64,000 bases of DNA, taken from positions 46,234,888 through 46,298,887 of the forward strand of contig OZ020488.1 of NCBI GenBank assembly GCA_963971405.1. Direction: 5' to 3'. How positions within the stretch are numbered: the stretch's first letter is position 1; each line of letters opens with the position of its first letter. Positions 41,601 through 54,200 of this stretch are shown here, piece after piece. Under the pieces are notes generated by a model that searched no databases, was not told where the DNA came from, and was given only the letters and a program-made list of their open reading frames with translations. The stretch is from Psococerastis gibbosa (taxonomy: Eukaryota > Arthropoda > Insecta > Psocodea > Psocidae). A program made the translations under genes and the position numbers.

Positions 41601-44600
41601 AGAATTATATAATTAATTATAGACAATTTATACCTGCGGGTAGAGCTCACAGGGCCGTGACAGCGCTGGCGTGCCGCTCAGGAGGATCACGTGACTGCAC
41701 ATAGGCGTCAGCTCCATGGCTGCCTTCGTTCTCGCCGTTTTCGTGTTCTTTATAAAATGGGACTCGTCCTGCAACCATACGTTGTCCAGCGACGTCAGAA
41801 TGTCCCTGTATCAATGCTTGGGAAATTTTAAGACCCCTCCGGAGTTGTAATTACAATTATATTTCACAGAAAATATTGGTCGCAGAGTCGTCAGTGAAAC
41901 CTCATAATTATGTTAGAAAAATATAGAACACGGTCGATTCTACGAGTCGCAATTTGCCGGATTGTAGGGATAGCGCTTGGTGAATGGTCCGTGCAAAACC
42001 ACAGAGTTAACGCCTATTGTTTCATATTATGAATCAATACAAAGATGTTCTATTCTATTCGGATTCAGAAGATTACTATGATCTGGCGTGTCTAGGTGTA
42101 ATGCTTGCATTTTCGTTCACGCCAGCTTTCGATAATGTCTAGAAATCTTCTGGTAACCCAATGGCTACAATGGAAAATTGCAAACTAGGATGATGGTCAC
42201 TGTGCACCGGACAATAACACCAATTTAACACAGGTATGGCAAAGAGAGTGCGCTAGTAATGTTGTGTATTTCAGGTCAATTTTCCTCCCAGTTCTCCCGC
42301 TTTCCGTAACCGTGGCCTGTCAGTGTTAATAAATGCCACATACTGACTACACACCTGTGGACTAAGGTAATGCCATGTAATGTACAGAGTACAGAAAACT
42401 CATCATCAATCTAAAAGTAAAACAACAATATTCAATATAAGGACCCCAAAATGGTACCCGTTATCAATATTTCATGAGCTGCTCTTTCAAACACTGTTAG
42501 GTATTGTAGGCTAGTTTGGCGTCTCGACGGGTAACAGTGTGTAAGGTGTGTATTGTAGAAGTGTACTCTTATGCAACCAATCGATGTTTCACCGCCGCGT
42601 ATTCGAGGGACACTGAAGAGCCTGAGGAGTGAGGACTGGGGTTGGGTAAGAAACGCAATGAATACCCCAGCCCAGGCAGGGGCGGATTAGGGTGAAACCA
42701 TTACAGTTTTGTTTTTATTTTGGTGACGAGGTCGACCTGCATCCTGCGATGCATGGATGCAGGTAAAATGGCATTAAAACACATTTGACTTGACTTGATT
42801 AAATATAAAATATTAAAATATATAAAATATAATATACTAAAGTTACTTACAAATATAATAACTCCAAAACGTTTCCTCTTGATGGCATCTATGGTGGACT
42901 TGAGGAGATCGTAGGATATGATGACGACATTGGCCTCCTGGATGACGTCACTGCCACTGGTGACGACAACGACGTGGAACGGGTTGACGGACGGCAAGAA
43001 CCTGTGGATGGCCTCCTCCCACGGGAACCGCATCGATGACGGGCATACGATCAGCAGCGGCCACTTTTCGACGAAGTAGTGGGCAACGCCCAGCGCTTGC
43101 ACCGTCTTTCCCAGCCCCATGTCGTCTGCTATTAAACACCGCCCTTTTCTTGATACGCCAAACCTGCAGTGTAAAAAAGATACTAATGTATATTGTGTCT
43201 ATAGGAGACATCATATAAATGAATTCAGTATACAGTGACTTCGTACTCAATTATTTTCGGAACGTATGCTAACATTATCTGAATTTGGGATTTAAATTTA
43301 CAATAGTTACATTCCTTCATTGCACTCTTTTTCATGTGTGACGCATATCAGTGCTAGGGGTACTCACATGTGGATTGTGGTAAGATGGGAAAATAAAATA
43401 GAAATAAGAAAGTAAATAAAATAAGGAATGAAAAATCGTAAAAAAATACAATGCATTTTATATTTATTTGCGTACTTCATATTTTTATTTTCCTTGACTT
43501 TTCCCCACTCTTTGTTTACCGATTGCTTTTGCATGAAGCTTCTACTTTTAGGTACCTTTTGTTCTAGCTGGGACCAAACCACCTTGATAGGTTAACGACT
43601 AATGATCAATTCATACTCACTTAACGCCTTCAACTTGAAAAGGAAGCAATGCACGCAGTAGAACGGGGTCAATTTTGTTAATATCTATATTGGTATCCGG
43701 TTCAGCGGGTAGGAAGGCACTAACGACTGACTTTGGGAGAGGCTCCAATTTAAACACTCGACCCACAACAGCAGCTTTGGAAATAAGAGAAGCATGCATA
43801 TCCAATGAAAAATTCCACATCTTTGTTGTCTTATCTAAAAATACACATTATTATATACATGGCGAAAACAGCAAATGCCTTCGCTGGCTGTACATATTCC
43901 AGTTTACGGCAGTTAGGTTCACTTCAGCTACCCGTAATGAAATCACCACACTTGGTTACACTGTACATTAATTATTTAGCTTAATAGGAACCAATTTCTG
44001 ACAGGAATAAAGGTCGGCGAAGAATAGCTGTTTCATGTCGAAATTTGGCAATGATATCATTGCTTATGACCATTGTAGCGAAAGGAGCTTGCCACTTGCC
44101 AGAGACATGGAAAAACATAAATCCTTCATTGAAATGGAAATTGTCTATTGTAAATGGGACGTTTTTCGTTCTCTTGTTGTTGTTGTTGTCTGTGAGTATA
44201 AGTAGCGTAGAGACGCTAATTAGTCTCTCCATGTATCACATAATATTAATCACAGTTTAACTTGAGTCTATGCAATAACGAACTATTTCATGATTTTGCA
44301 TTTTCACATGATTTTCACCCGTGCTTGTTTACAGCGGGATAGCTGAAGTGAATTACTCTCGGAACTTTTTCTTTCATATTCAAAAAACATAACTTCTGTA
44401 CTATAATCTAAAGCTTAGAACTATTCACACACAAAATATGAAGCATTGAGAATCCCATATTTCTGACTTACCATAGGCACGACCCGGAATAGATTTTAAA
44501 AGTTCAATAACATTTGGGTTAAAACCAGTAAGGGAGACAGCAAATCGAGAGGTAGATATCAAATCACAAATACCAGATACAACAGCATCATTATCAACCT

Positions 44601-44823
44601 TTCCACTTATATTTATTTTATTATTTGCTGTGGTACATGACGTAGGCTTGAACTTAGACGATACCGTGCTGCAGCTAATAGTGCTAATACTGCTGACAGC
44701 TTGACCGTTATTTAAATTATTGTTTTTCGCTATCGGTACAGATAGCTGTTGTTGCCGTTTTCTTTGGGCTTCCCTCCTGTTTTCTTCAATTCGCTGTAGC
44801 TGCTCCTTAGACAAAACTTCCAT
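38666..44823 (-). CDS. SMARCAL1: SMARCAL1/HARP annealing helicase, complete, eight exons, 711 aa
   Basis: An SNF2-family ATPase of the nucleus that rewinds RPA-coated single strands and remodels stalled replication forks. Exons (minus): 44823-44472, 43834-43621, 43163-42851, 41768-41634, 41328-41077, 40614-40310, 39697-39619, 39151-38666. They sum to 2136 nt, an exact frame with GT-AG introns. The N-terminus [20 protein letters not shown] is the RPA32-binding helix. A single HARP domain spans the exon 1-2 junction (about residues 83-137; [16 protein letters not shown], then WNFSLDMH). The ATPase carries MGLGKT (Walker A), DESH (Walker B; residues 294-297) and LLSGTP. The C-terminal lobe ends with [10 protein letters not shown]. 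After that comes an acidic tail. Insect proteins have one HARP domain, vertebrates two; the length is close to the insect form. The start is the first ATG before the RPA motif. It is divergent from FMR1. Confidence 0.95.
39440..39465. repeat. Poly-G tract in SMARCAL1 intron 7
   Basis: A G-tract of about 15 bases near 39450-39464, in the intron between exons 7 and 8. Confidence 0.85.
39873..40015 (-). repeat. SINE-C copy in SMARCAL1 intron 6
   Basis: The reverse complement shows GATTGCAAGGTGGTAGCGTG, GCGAGTCTCTACACGCCGTA, GTCGGAGATGTGCCGTAACT and the GAAGAGGTCAATCAGATGCA tail. A T-rich run precedes it in window order. Confidence 0.65.
41860..42690. other. SMARCAL1 intron 3 DNA, nothing firm
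   Basis: No repeat family or hidden exon was recognised here. Exon 3 joins exon 4 directly in phase 0. Confidence 0.5.
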
Positions 44824-45275
44824 TGTATGTGTTCACTAATTGAATTTAACTAATTTATAAGGGAACAAATTTTTAGAAACTTCATTTTAACATCCATTGT
44901 TTGTTTTGTATACAGAAATTATACAAATAAAATGGCGTTCCATAGACATATTACAAAAGTCTTTATAAAATTGAAGTCAATGGTTTCAACCATTCATTTT
45001 TATTATTGCTGAAAATAAAATATATTACATTTTTTATCAGTTTTTATTGTATGTACAAAAATGTGACAGTATAAACTGAAATAATTATATAAATTTAAAA
45101 ACTCAACAGCATTTTATATCAATTAAATTTGCTATGTTGAGCTTATAATGATAATTCACCTAGTTCATGGTAGAACCGCAAGGGTACGCTACTTTACCCA
45201 CGGTATTTTGTATAAGCTCAGCATCGGTGTTTCCCATGGTTTGGCCAAAAAATTTTACGTCGGCCTGAAATCAAA
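44824..45275. promoter_or_regulatory. Shared intergenic region between divergent SMARCAL1 and FMR1 start codons
   Basis: Only 452 bp separate the two opposed start codons, so both promoters and 5' UTRs must fit here unless upstream untranslated exons exist. The interval is AT-rich. I see no convincing TATA box or initiator at a fixed distance and no CpG-rich core. The assignment rests on gene geometry alone. Confidence 0.6.
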
Positions 45276-48200
45276 ATGGATGACCTTGCTGTAGAGGTTT
45301 ACGGCGATAATGGAGTGTATTATAAGGTAAAATATGCCATAAGTACTTAAATTTTAGGTTGAATAGCATTACCAAATGTTTTTCTATACATTCAGCTATA
45401 TTTTTCTGTAGTTTGTACATGTTAATTTTGCTTATTTGGTGTCAAGCATGAGGCTCTCGTTCACTCGGCTCAACGCGGCTATGGACGCCATATCTTTTGA
45501 CAGGGCGTGAATTTTACCATGTGCATTTATACTCCGCTTGATGAATAAGATTTTGTTGCTATCTCGTTATCGTTTAGGCTAGGGGTCAATTAGCAAATTT
45601 GGGAAAGGTCTCTGCCTCCAGGATAAGATTGTTGGTATGCATACTACTTCCATTAAAACAGTACCTATTCTAAATTCTCCTAGATTTACTGCAGGTCTTA
45701 TATTTTGTATCTAATTGTCTTTATAGAGGATTTTCTAATAAATAGATGATGCTTTCCCATTGCAGCTGATAAATTAAATATTATTAAGTATTAGCCTACA
45801 TCGTCTAAGTAATATAATTCTAATAAAAATACTAGGCGATGAAAGTGTAGTAAAAGGAAAGTAAACTCAGATTTGCATAACAGTAGAAAGAACAGGCAAC
45901 TTAGTAAAGCCTTTTGCAATGAAATTGTTACTACTGCTAATGTTGATATTATTGATTGTCGGAGGATGTGAGGGAATTTGGCGCGCGCACACGCGCGCTA
46001 TGGTTAGGTATCTATCTATCTATGTACAGTAGTGATGAGGTAAAGGAAATGGGGCCTGCGTGAACAGTAAATTAGAAAAATTGCTTTGCTGCTCTATAAT
46101 AAACTATGTGATGTCTTTTGTCATTGAATCACGTTGGAAATAAAATTTTCAAAACCACTTCATTCATTCTCAAAAAGAATGAAAGCTGACCCTACTGACA
46201 TAAATTTTGGTAATACCACTTACGGTTTGCAGCCGCAAACCCTATTGGAATGGACTGCAGGAGCATGCCACGGACAACAGTTTAATTCTGCCGTGTGTCT
46301 AGATTAAAACGTGGAGGAAGATTTCAAAACATTTTGCTTTAGTAAGACCGAACTTTTTTGGCCAAACTAATTCAAGTTCGTTCTGCTGCCGCAAAGAGAT
46401 GATAATGGCCATAAGAAAATGCAAGCTTTCGCAGTAAATTAACATTTCCTTGTTAAAATTATTACTGTAAAAACATACGAAAAACCGCTTTATACTGAGT
46501 TAACGGAGTTCATTCAACAGTTGAAATTCTGTCTCACGAACAGCCTGCGATTTGAGAAAGCTTGAAGTTTTTTGGAATTTTTCTTTTTGGCGATTTTCAT
46601 ATTTTTGCGACTGCAGAACGAGGAATTAATTAATTTCGTTGAAAAGACTCAGTCGTAATTTGTGAAATTTAATTTTTGGTGTGAGCCGTGTGACGTTCAT
46701 TCCTGAAAGAGGAAAGCAGTGTTTCATTTCTGGTCGCACAGTAGATAGTCTCTTAGAAAAATCATTGATAGAGGTTTTCCTTCATCACCCATTCCTAAGC
46801 CTAAGTTATTGCACCGAGTAATTATTAAATAGATTTTTTTAGATCAATATGCTGCAGACCATATGTACCCTCATTATATCCATCAATGGAGAACTTTCCT
46901 TTAGAAAATCCATAATGAACGGCCTTAGGGCACAACACGCGGTCCCAACCGAGAAGGGTCGGTGGACACCGAATCATCTCCTTCATTATAATTTTTGAAT
47001 TAGAAATTAATCTAATCTAATGAAGACTATGCAAACACAAATAAATGTATTAGTCACGCTAGATGTTGACACTGGCAGGACTCTGAATGGTCCAAAAGTC
47101 AAACTTGAAGCATTTAGGTCAAATGTTTGTTTCAAATTTGTTGAGTAATAACAATCAATAACTTCGCAATAGTCTTATTATTTACTTGCCTTACATTTTT
47201 TATGTACTGTAAAAGCTGATTGGCCCCTCTTCCCCATGCACACCTGTATTATGTACATATTAATGCCACAGGAAATATTGATTGTAATCAAGGCCGTGCC
47301 CAGGCTTTGATTTTTTTAACGTAATGAATTAATGGATAAATTCTTCAAACCATACAGGTTTACACACAAAAATTGATTTCGAGGGGGGGGGGGGGTCCGG
47401 ACCCCATGGACCACCCCCCTGGGCACGGCCCTGATTGTAATGCTACGTAAGGATGAAGAAATCTCAATTTTTAAATACGAAACTGTAATCAAGGCCGTGC
47501 CCTGGTTTTGATTTTTTTTACGTAATGAATTAATGGATAAATTCTTCAAACCATACTGGTTTACACACAAAAATTGGTTTCGGGGGGGGGGGTCCGGACC
47601 CCATGGACCACCCTCCTGGGCACGGCCCTGATTGTAATGCTACGTAAGGGTTGAAGAAATCTCAATTTTTAAATGCGAAACGTGATTATCAGTAACATCA
47701 ATTGGGCACAGTTATGGGAGGACATACCTGGTTAGTGATGGCACATATACAGTATTTCATCAAAATCAAAATCGCATGTGTTGTGTCCTCAACTACAACT
47801 CTACCATGAGTATTTAATTTTGTAGCCAATGCAGATGGATCTGTAACCAAATAATGCAGCCACAATAGGTATTTCAATTTAAAATGCTATCAAATTAATT
47901 GTCTTAAACTGGACCTTTCTATCTTTCTTAAATATAGGTTCCCACTGCTCACAGTTTGATCCCGATTAACTGTTCAATGAACTATTTATTAAAATGGGTT
48001 CTGTTTATTTCAGGGTTTCGTCACTGACGTTTTTGAGAATGAAGTCTTGGTATCTTTTGAAAATGAGTAAGTAGCCATTATTCTGATGTTTTCTTATGCA
48101 AATCATGAATATTCAATTTTTATCGCATTGAAAAAATCTATTTATTTGTATTAACTTTTTCTGTTTCAATTGTAGCTGGCAGCCAGAACAAAGGTTTTCA

Positions 48201-51200
48201 TTTGGTTTGGTGCGCCTACCAGGACAAAATGGAAATTCAAAAGTCGACTACGTAGAAAATCAAGAAGTAAGTGCCTGAAAATTTGGTATCCCTATCTTCC
48301 AGGTGATGTAAACCCTACACAAGCCGGCTGATAACGTCACCAAATTGGTAGTTCTCGTTTAGTTCTCATGAGAAACATTTTGAACTATGCAATTACTTGA
48401 ATTAGAACAACGAAAAATGAGCCCTTTGGACAGTGTTGGCAAGTTACTAGAAAATAGTAGAATGCTCGTGACTTTGTGTTATTTCATTGTAATGAACAAA
48501 CAAAACATCAGTGTTTAAAAAAAGTAATAATTTTTCGTTCGTTCATTGGCTAGTTAATCCTATCCTTAAGTAATATGACAGGTCGCTGCAAGTCATGAGT
48601 CCCATGAGGAAAATGCGTCTTGCTAATGTCTGGTATTATACGCAGACAATAAATTTATGTTGCAGGTAGAGGTGTATTCGCGGGCCAATGAGTCGGACGC
48701 GTGTGGATGGTGGAAGGCGGTCATCAAGATGTTCAAGGGGGACTTTTACGTGGTAGAGTACCTCGGCTGGGAGAACACGTACACGGAGATCGTCCCAAGC
48801 GATCGACTGCGGCCCAAGAACACCGCCGTGCCTATCGACAGCAACACCTTCCACAAGTGCGAAGTCGAGGTCCCGGAGGATCTGCGCGAGTAGTAAGTAT
48901 TGGCTGACACCCAAACCCGAACCTTTTTTGAACGCCCGTATCTATAGAGTAAAGAGTAAGAATTTTTCCGTGCCACAAGTAGGCTAGAACGCGAGTGGTC
49001 AGAGAGTAATTCTGCCAATGGTTGCCTATCAGCTATAGTGATTGAACAGATGATTAACCTCTATGATTGGAAAATCATCAGCAACTAAGGATGACTTGCA
49101 CTGTGGCTAGTTTTATATCTCCTGGGCGGTGTTTCCGTCAGTTGCCAAGGTAACGTAAAAAATTCCACTCAAGGAACAAATTGACAAAATATTTTAAAAG
49201 AAGGAATAATCACAATTTTGAAAATTTGTATTAAAAATTCTGAGTGAAAGTCATTTATGAGGCAACCGATAATAATTGAACTGTTACGTAGTTGCAAGCA
49301 ATTGTCAATGATGTACTAAACCATGTCTCTAGTAACATAGTTTTAAGTGTCCATGATCGGGAAATATTCGATGTGTATAATCATTTAAAATGGAAACTGA
49401 ATCAAGTGTTCATTTATGTACTTTAAGTTTGATTTGTTCAAAAAGGTACACACGCATCTTCCGAAATGTCTCAGTATCTCGAATGTTACAAACAATTTTG
49501 ACAGGTTTTATGTGGACAATCCTTTTACCTAGAAAAGGACCACTCGATTTATATCAAAACCCATTTCTAAACAAAAATTGTAATTAAAAGCTTTGTATTG
49601 ATACGCGATATTTTATATATAAAAAAAAAACTTAAACTGCACTGTCTTGCTGCCCTTTTAGAAAATAACTTCATTTCGTGGTTGTTCTACTGATAGCCTG
49701 ACTCGTCTACGTATTGGCTGGTCTGTATATTGACGGGCGTTGTATCCCCCTTTCACATAGCGCGTCATATTTAACCATCATGAAAAAAATTAAAATGTAT
49801 ATCACTCGGTGAATCAAAACCCCACATAGAAGATGCGAATGAATGAAAATGAATAAAATAAAGTTTCATGGCAGCTTACTGGCAATGACGCCGAAATAAT
49901 GTATGTTGACTCTTTTACGAGTAAGTTACGAGACTACGATTGACATGTAGAGTAGTGGTGGCACTTTCACCAGAAACGTTGTTGGTTCGAGTCCTACACT
50001 TCCTACATTTTCTGGCCATGCTTCGGAGGGCATGTAAAGCAGGCGGTCCCGGGCCTTCCTAGTTGAGTGTAAGAGAGGGCTTTATAGCACTAACTCAGCT
50101 AGGTTGGCTTAGTAATAGAACAAAAAGTCCTTATTTATTTATTTATTTATTTATTCATTGTTGTTACCTGTGAATTGAACTAGCAGGTAAACAGGCTTTT
50201 GAATGACCCTATTCAGGTGAATGAACAATTTATAGAATAGAAACTTTATCTAAAATAAAAACACTAAAGTTCAAAACATTTTATTTATATAAATAAGTCA
50301 ATCCTATTTCTGAGGGAAATGTGCCGATATGATGGAATATAATATAGATTCAAAACAGTCTCTATTTTCCCTGATACTACGTATAAATTGGAAAGCAATT
50401 ATCAGAGGTTAGATAACGACAAGGAAAGCTTTGTGATGGTCGAAATAGTCGATTCTGAGATTTCAACGGATTTACACGTTTTGAGGTCCTAGGAACCTAA
50501 AAAAGTGGTTTTTATGAAATGTCTGTCTGTCGCTCTGTCTGTGTGTCTGTTCATCAATTTCCGGGCCAACTACTCGGCCGATGTCGATGAAATTTGGCAT
50601 GTAGGTTCACAAAAATCATAGCTCGAGACCATTTTTATTTATTTTGGGCTAACTCAATTGGGGGGGGGGGGGGGGGGGCTTTATTCCCGAAAAATTCCAA
50701 AAAAAAACGTCTAAAAAAATCAAAATCGGCTCCAACGATTTCTTTTAAATTCACATATATTGTAGTCGTTAGTAATGTTAACAAAATGGGGGGGGGGTCG
50801 CTTGCCCCTTGATAGTTTTGATAGTTTGCTTCTGGGGGTAAAAAAATCAAAATAACTAAATTTTCATGAAGAATGACTAAAAAATAATTTTTCTGTGGAA
50901 CTTTTCTATCGATGATTTCTACCTTCAGGTATGTTTTAGGTGTTCAATAGGATAACGAAAACGGACAGGTTGGATTCCCAAAAAAATATTTGCTTGGGTG
51001 CAAAAAATTATTTTTTGAGAAATTATGGAAAATTCACGCTCCAATACATTTCGTGTCATGTGCCACTGTTACTACTGTTACAATGTGGTCTGTTCGTTCC
51101 AGAATATGCAATTGAGTTTTAAGGGGATTTAAATATATATTGAGGTGGACCCCCCCCCCCCCCCCCCCCCCTCAAGGGATCTGAAATTTAACCATAGGGA

Positions 51201-54200
51201 AATTATTTCCTATGAAATTACGCATGTAATAAAAAAAAATATCTACTAATTTATAAATTGGAAAGCATGTTTGAGTAAACTCGGAGCGGTTGTTTTGATT
51301 CCAAATTATGTCTCGCTGTCCCCCTTTGTCTCTTGTACCTCCATTTAGCAATAGGCCACATTCTCTCAACTGTTTCTGTATGAACTCCTGTATCAGGATC
51401 AATAAAATTGTATTTATGATGAACCTTAGCATGTAGGAATCGTTCTTTTATTATTCTAGTTCCTTTGTAACTCCAATTGTCAGAATAAATTGTGCTAGCA
51501 TCTGCATTGTTTTCAATAATTTTATCAAGAAGGGTAGAGGTAGTTCTATTAGAAACAGTGACAACAAAACTTTTGTTTCTCTGCAAATACCGCCAAACAC
51601 CTACTCTTCAGGTAGTACTTGACCACACTTATTTTTACGTTGAAAAAACAAACTTTCATCAATTTTCACAATGCAACCGAGCCCACCTATCTGGTTTGGC
51701 TTTTTCTTCATATCCAAGACACATAATTGTTACAATCTAATTTTATCTGATAATTCCAGCTGATTCTCAAAATTTTATCGATGTCAAAAGCAGTATATGA
51801 ATATTATTATAGCTGAACAAAATGGAATTCTGCTCAAGTCAAACCAAGTCTATTTTATTTCTAAGTCCCACTTGCCGATCACATTGTCTTAAATTACATT
51901 TCCTAAATTTATGTTTATCAAAATATAGTTTTTTGGCATGGGAATTGAAACATGTTCGTGTTTATAAGGTCAAATATTTCGCTCTTGATGGTATAAAATG
52001 GTATCTTGTTCGGTTATTGACAAATACCAAATACGCATTTTCGTATACCTAAAAATTGGGTTAAAAAATCAGCTATAATGAAACCAAAAGATAATTTCGT
52101 ACGAGTACGAACAACCAGATTGCTCTTTAGCAATTAGCGCATTAGCAGAATTTTTGCTGCTGTGGCTTTAATTCGTAAGTACCGAACGGACAACCGCGTT
52201 ATATCCCCCATTGTGTAATATCACCCACGTTTACCTTACGTGCAATCCAGAAAATTATTTGGTGAGAACTTGCTATGTTACACGACTGATTCCGAGAGTG
52301 GCCGGGACAACAGAAATGAAACTACCTATAGATGTTTACTCAATGGAGTAAGCTTGTAGGATTTTAGATGAATTTCAATGCTGTACGTAGATTGTAAGCC
52401 AATGATTGCGTTGTTGTGCAGTGCTAAGATGGAGAGCGCACACAAAGAGTTCCAGAAGGCGGTCAAGGCGGGCAGCTGCCGGTTCCTCCCCGAGAGAGGA
52501 GTGCTCGTCTTGTTATCCCGGCACGAGACCACGAAGGAGAAGGCCGCGCTCGTCCAGGACATGCACTTCCGCAACCTCTCACAGAAGGTGCTGCTCCTCA
52601 GGCGGATGGAGGAGGCCACCAGGCAGCTCGAGACCACCAAGCTACACACCACTGGCGGGTGAGTAGAGTACGAGGGTTAGGCCATGAAGTGATCAGGGTG
52701 CTGCTCTTGGGGCGGATGGAGGAGCAAGCACAGTGTTTGTTGAGATGGCTCCCGGTGGCAAGTTGCGACATGAAGACTTTGTTTCGTAAAGCTATGCGGC
52801 TTAAACTGCCGTAGGCCGCAATAATTATGGTACTTTCCTGCGAGCCCTCACATGGTAGTTTTCATTTTACTCATTGTGATGATTGGGGTTTGACGGTGTG
52901 TGTAGGTGCTCGGACGAGTTCTCGGTGAGGGAGGACCTGATGGGGCTTGCGATAGGGGCGCACGGGACCAACATCCAGCAGGCGCGCAAGGTCCCGGGCA
53001 TCACCAACATCGAACTCGAGGAGAACTCGTGCACCTTCAGGATAGTTGGCGAGGTGAGTCTGACCAGTGCGAAATGTTGCCTCATCCAATGTCTATTGAT
53101 TGCGTATTTAGATGGCACAAGTTTGTTTGTTTCTTGTTTTTATTTTTCATTTCCATTGTACGTATGCCTATATTTATGTCGCCAGTCTGTAGTCAATACT
53201 TGTTTTATAGTGCGTGTACAGTAAAAGTCCTCTATTCAAGACATGCGACATTTACGAAATGATTTCCAATATTTTTGCTTCGGTTGGAATTCGGCCACTT
53301 TCCCTAGAACGGAAGACGTGCATTTCTGGAGAAGCCTAGAAATAAATGATAGCTTTCGGTATCTGGGACATCACTACATCTACTTACGTTTTTTAATTTC
53401 TTTTGTGTAGTCCTTGGAAGCTGTTAAAACGGCGAGAGGCATGCTAGAATACAGCGAAGAGTCCATTCAAGTCCCCCGAATCCTCGTTGGCAAAGTAATT
53501 GGAAAGAACGGGCGTATCATACAGGAAATCGTAGATAAAAGCGGAGTTGTAAGTATTTTTGTCGTTCTACGATTGGACTAACTTGTAGAAGTACTTGTAC
53601 AGTGGGATGGACTCCGAATTTCATTAGAAAGATTGGCATTTCGAGTCTCGTGTGTGGGGGGTATGCAATACAGTGGGGAGTTCCAAAAATTAGTTCGCTC
53701 TAAATGGAATGAAAATGGCGGCCATTTTATTTGACTTATGTACAGAGAAAATATATATTTTTATATGTATGGAGAAGAGATAGTTAAGAATATATTTTGC
53801 TGGTTCGACAGTTGAGTATGGTAGTGGTACAACGAGGTAACGATGACTGTTTGAACCCACTGCAGGTGCGCGTGAAGATCGAAGGGGACAACGAGCCGCA
53901 GCCAACGATCCCACGCGAGGAGGGCCAAGTCCCCTTCGTATTCGTCGGCACGGTCAAGTCCATCGGCAACGCCAAGTTCCTGCTCGAGTACCACCTGGAG
54001 CACCTGAAAGAGGTGGAGGCGCTGCGGCAGGGCAAGCAGGAGATCGATATGCAGCTGCGACAGGCCCATGGCACGGGCCCCGCACCCCCCTCCCTCCCCT
54101 TCAACCGCCGCAACGAGCGGTAAGTTGCGTTTCATGTGAGCTGAGGTCCGCCTCTATATTAACAGTAGATTATTGCCGGGATATGCTATCAATTTAATAA

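Noticed and set aside
47281..47690. A CRISPR-like or satellite array
   Set aside because: Only two units, explained by a hAT MITE with target duplication plus one tandem duplication. No CRISPR features exist in the window.
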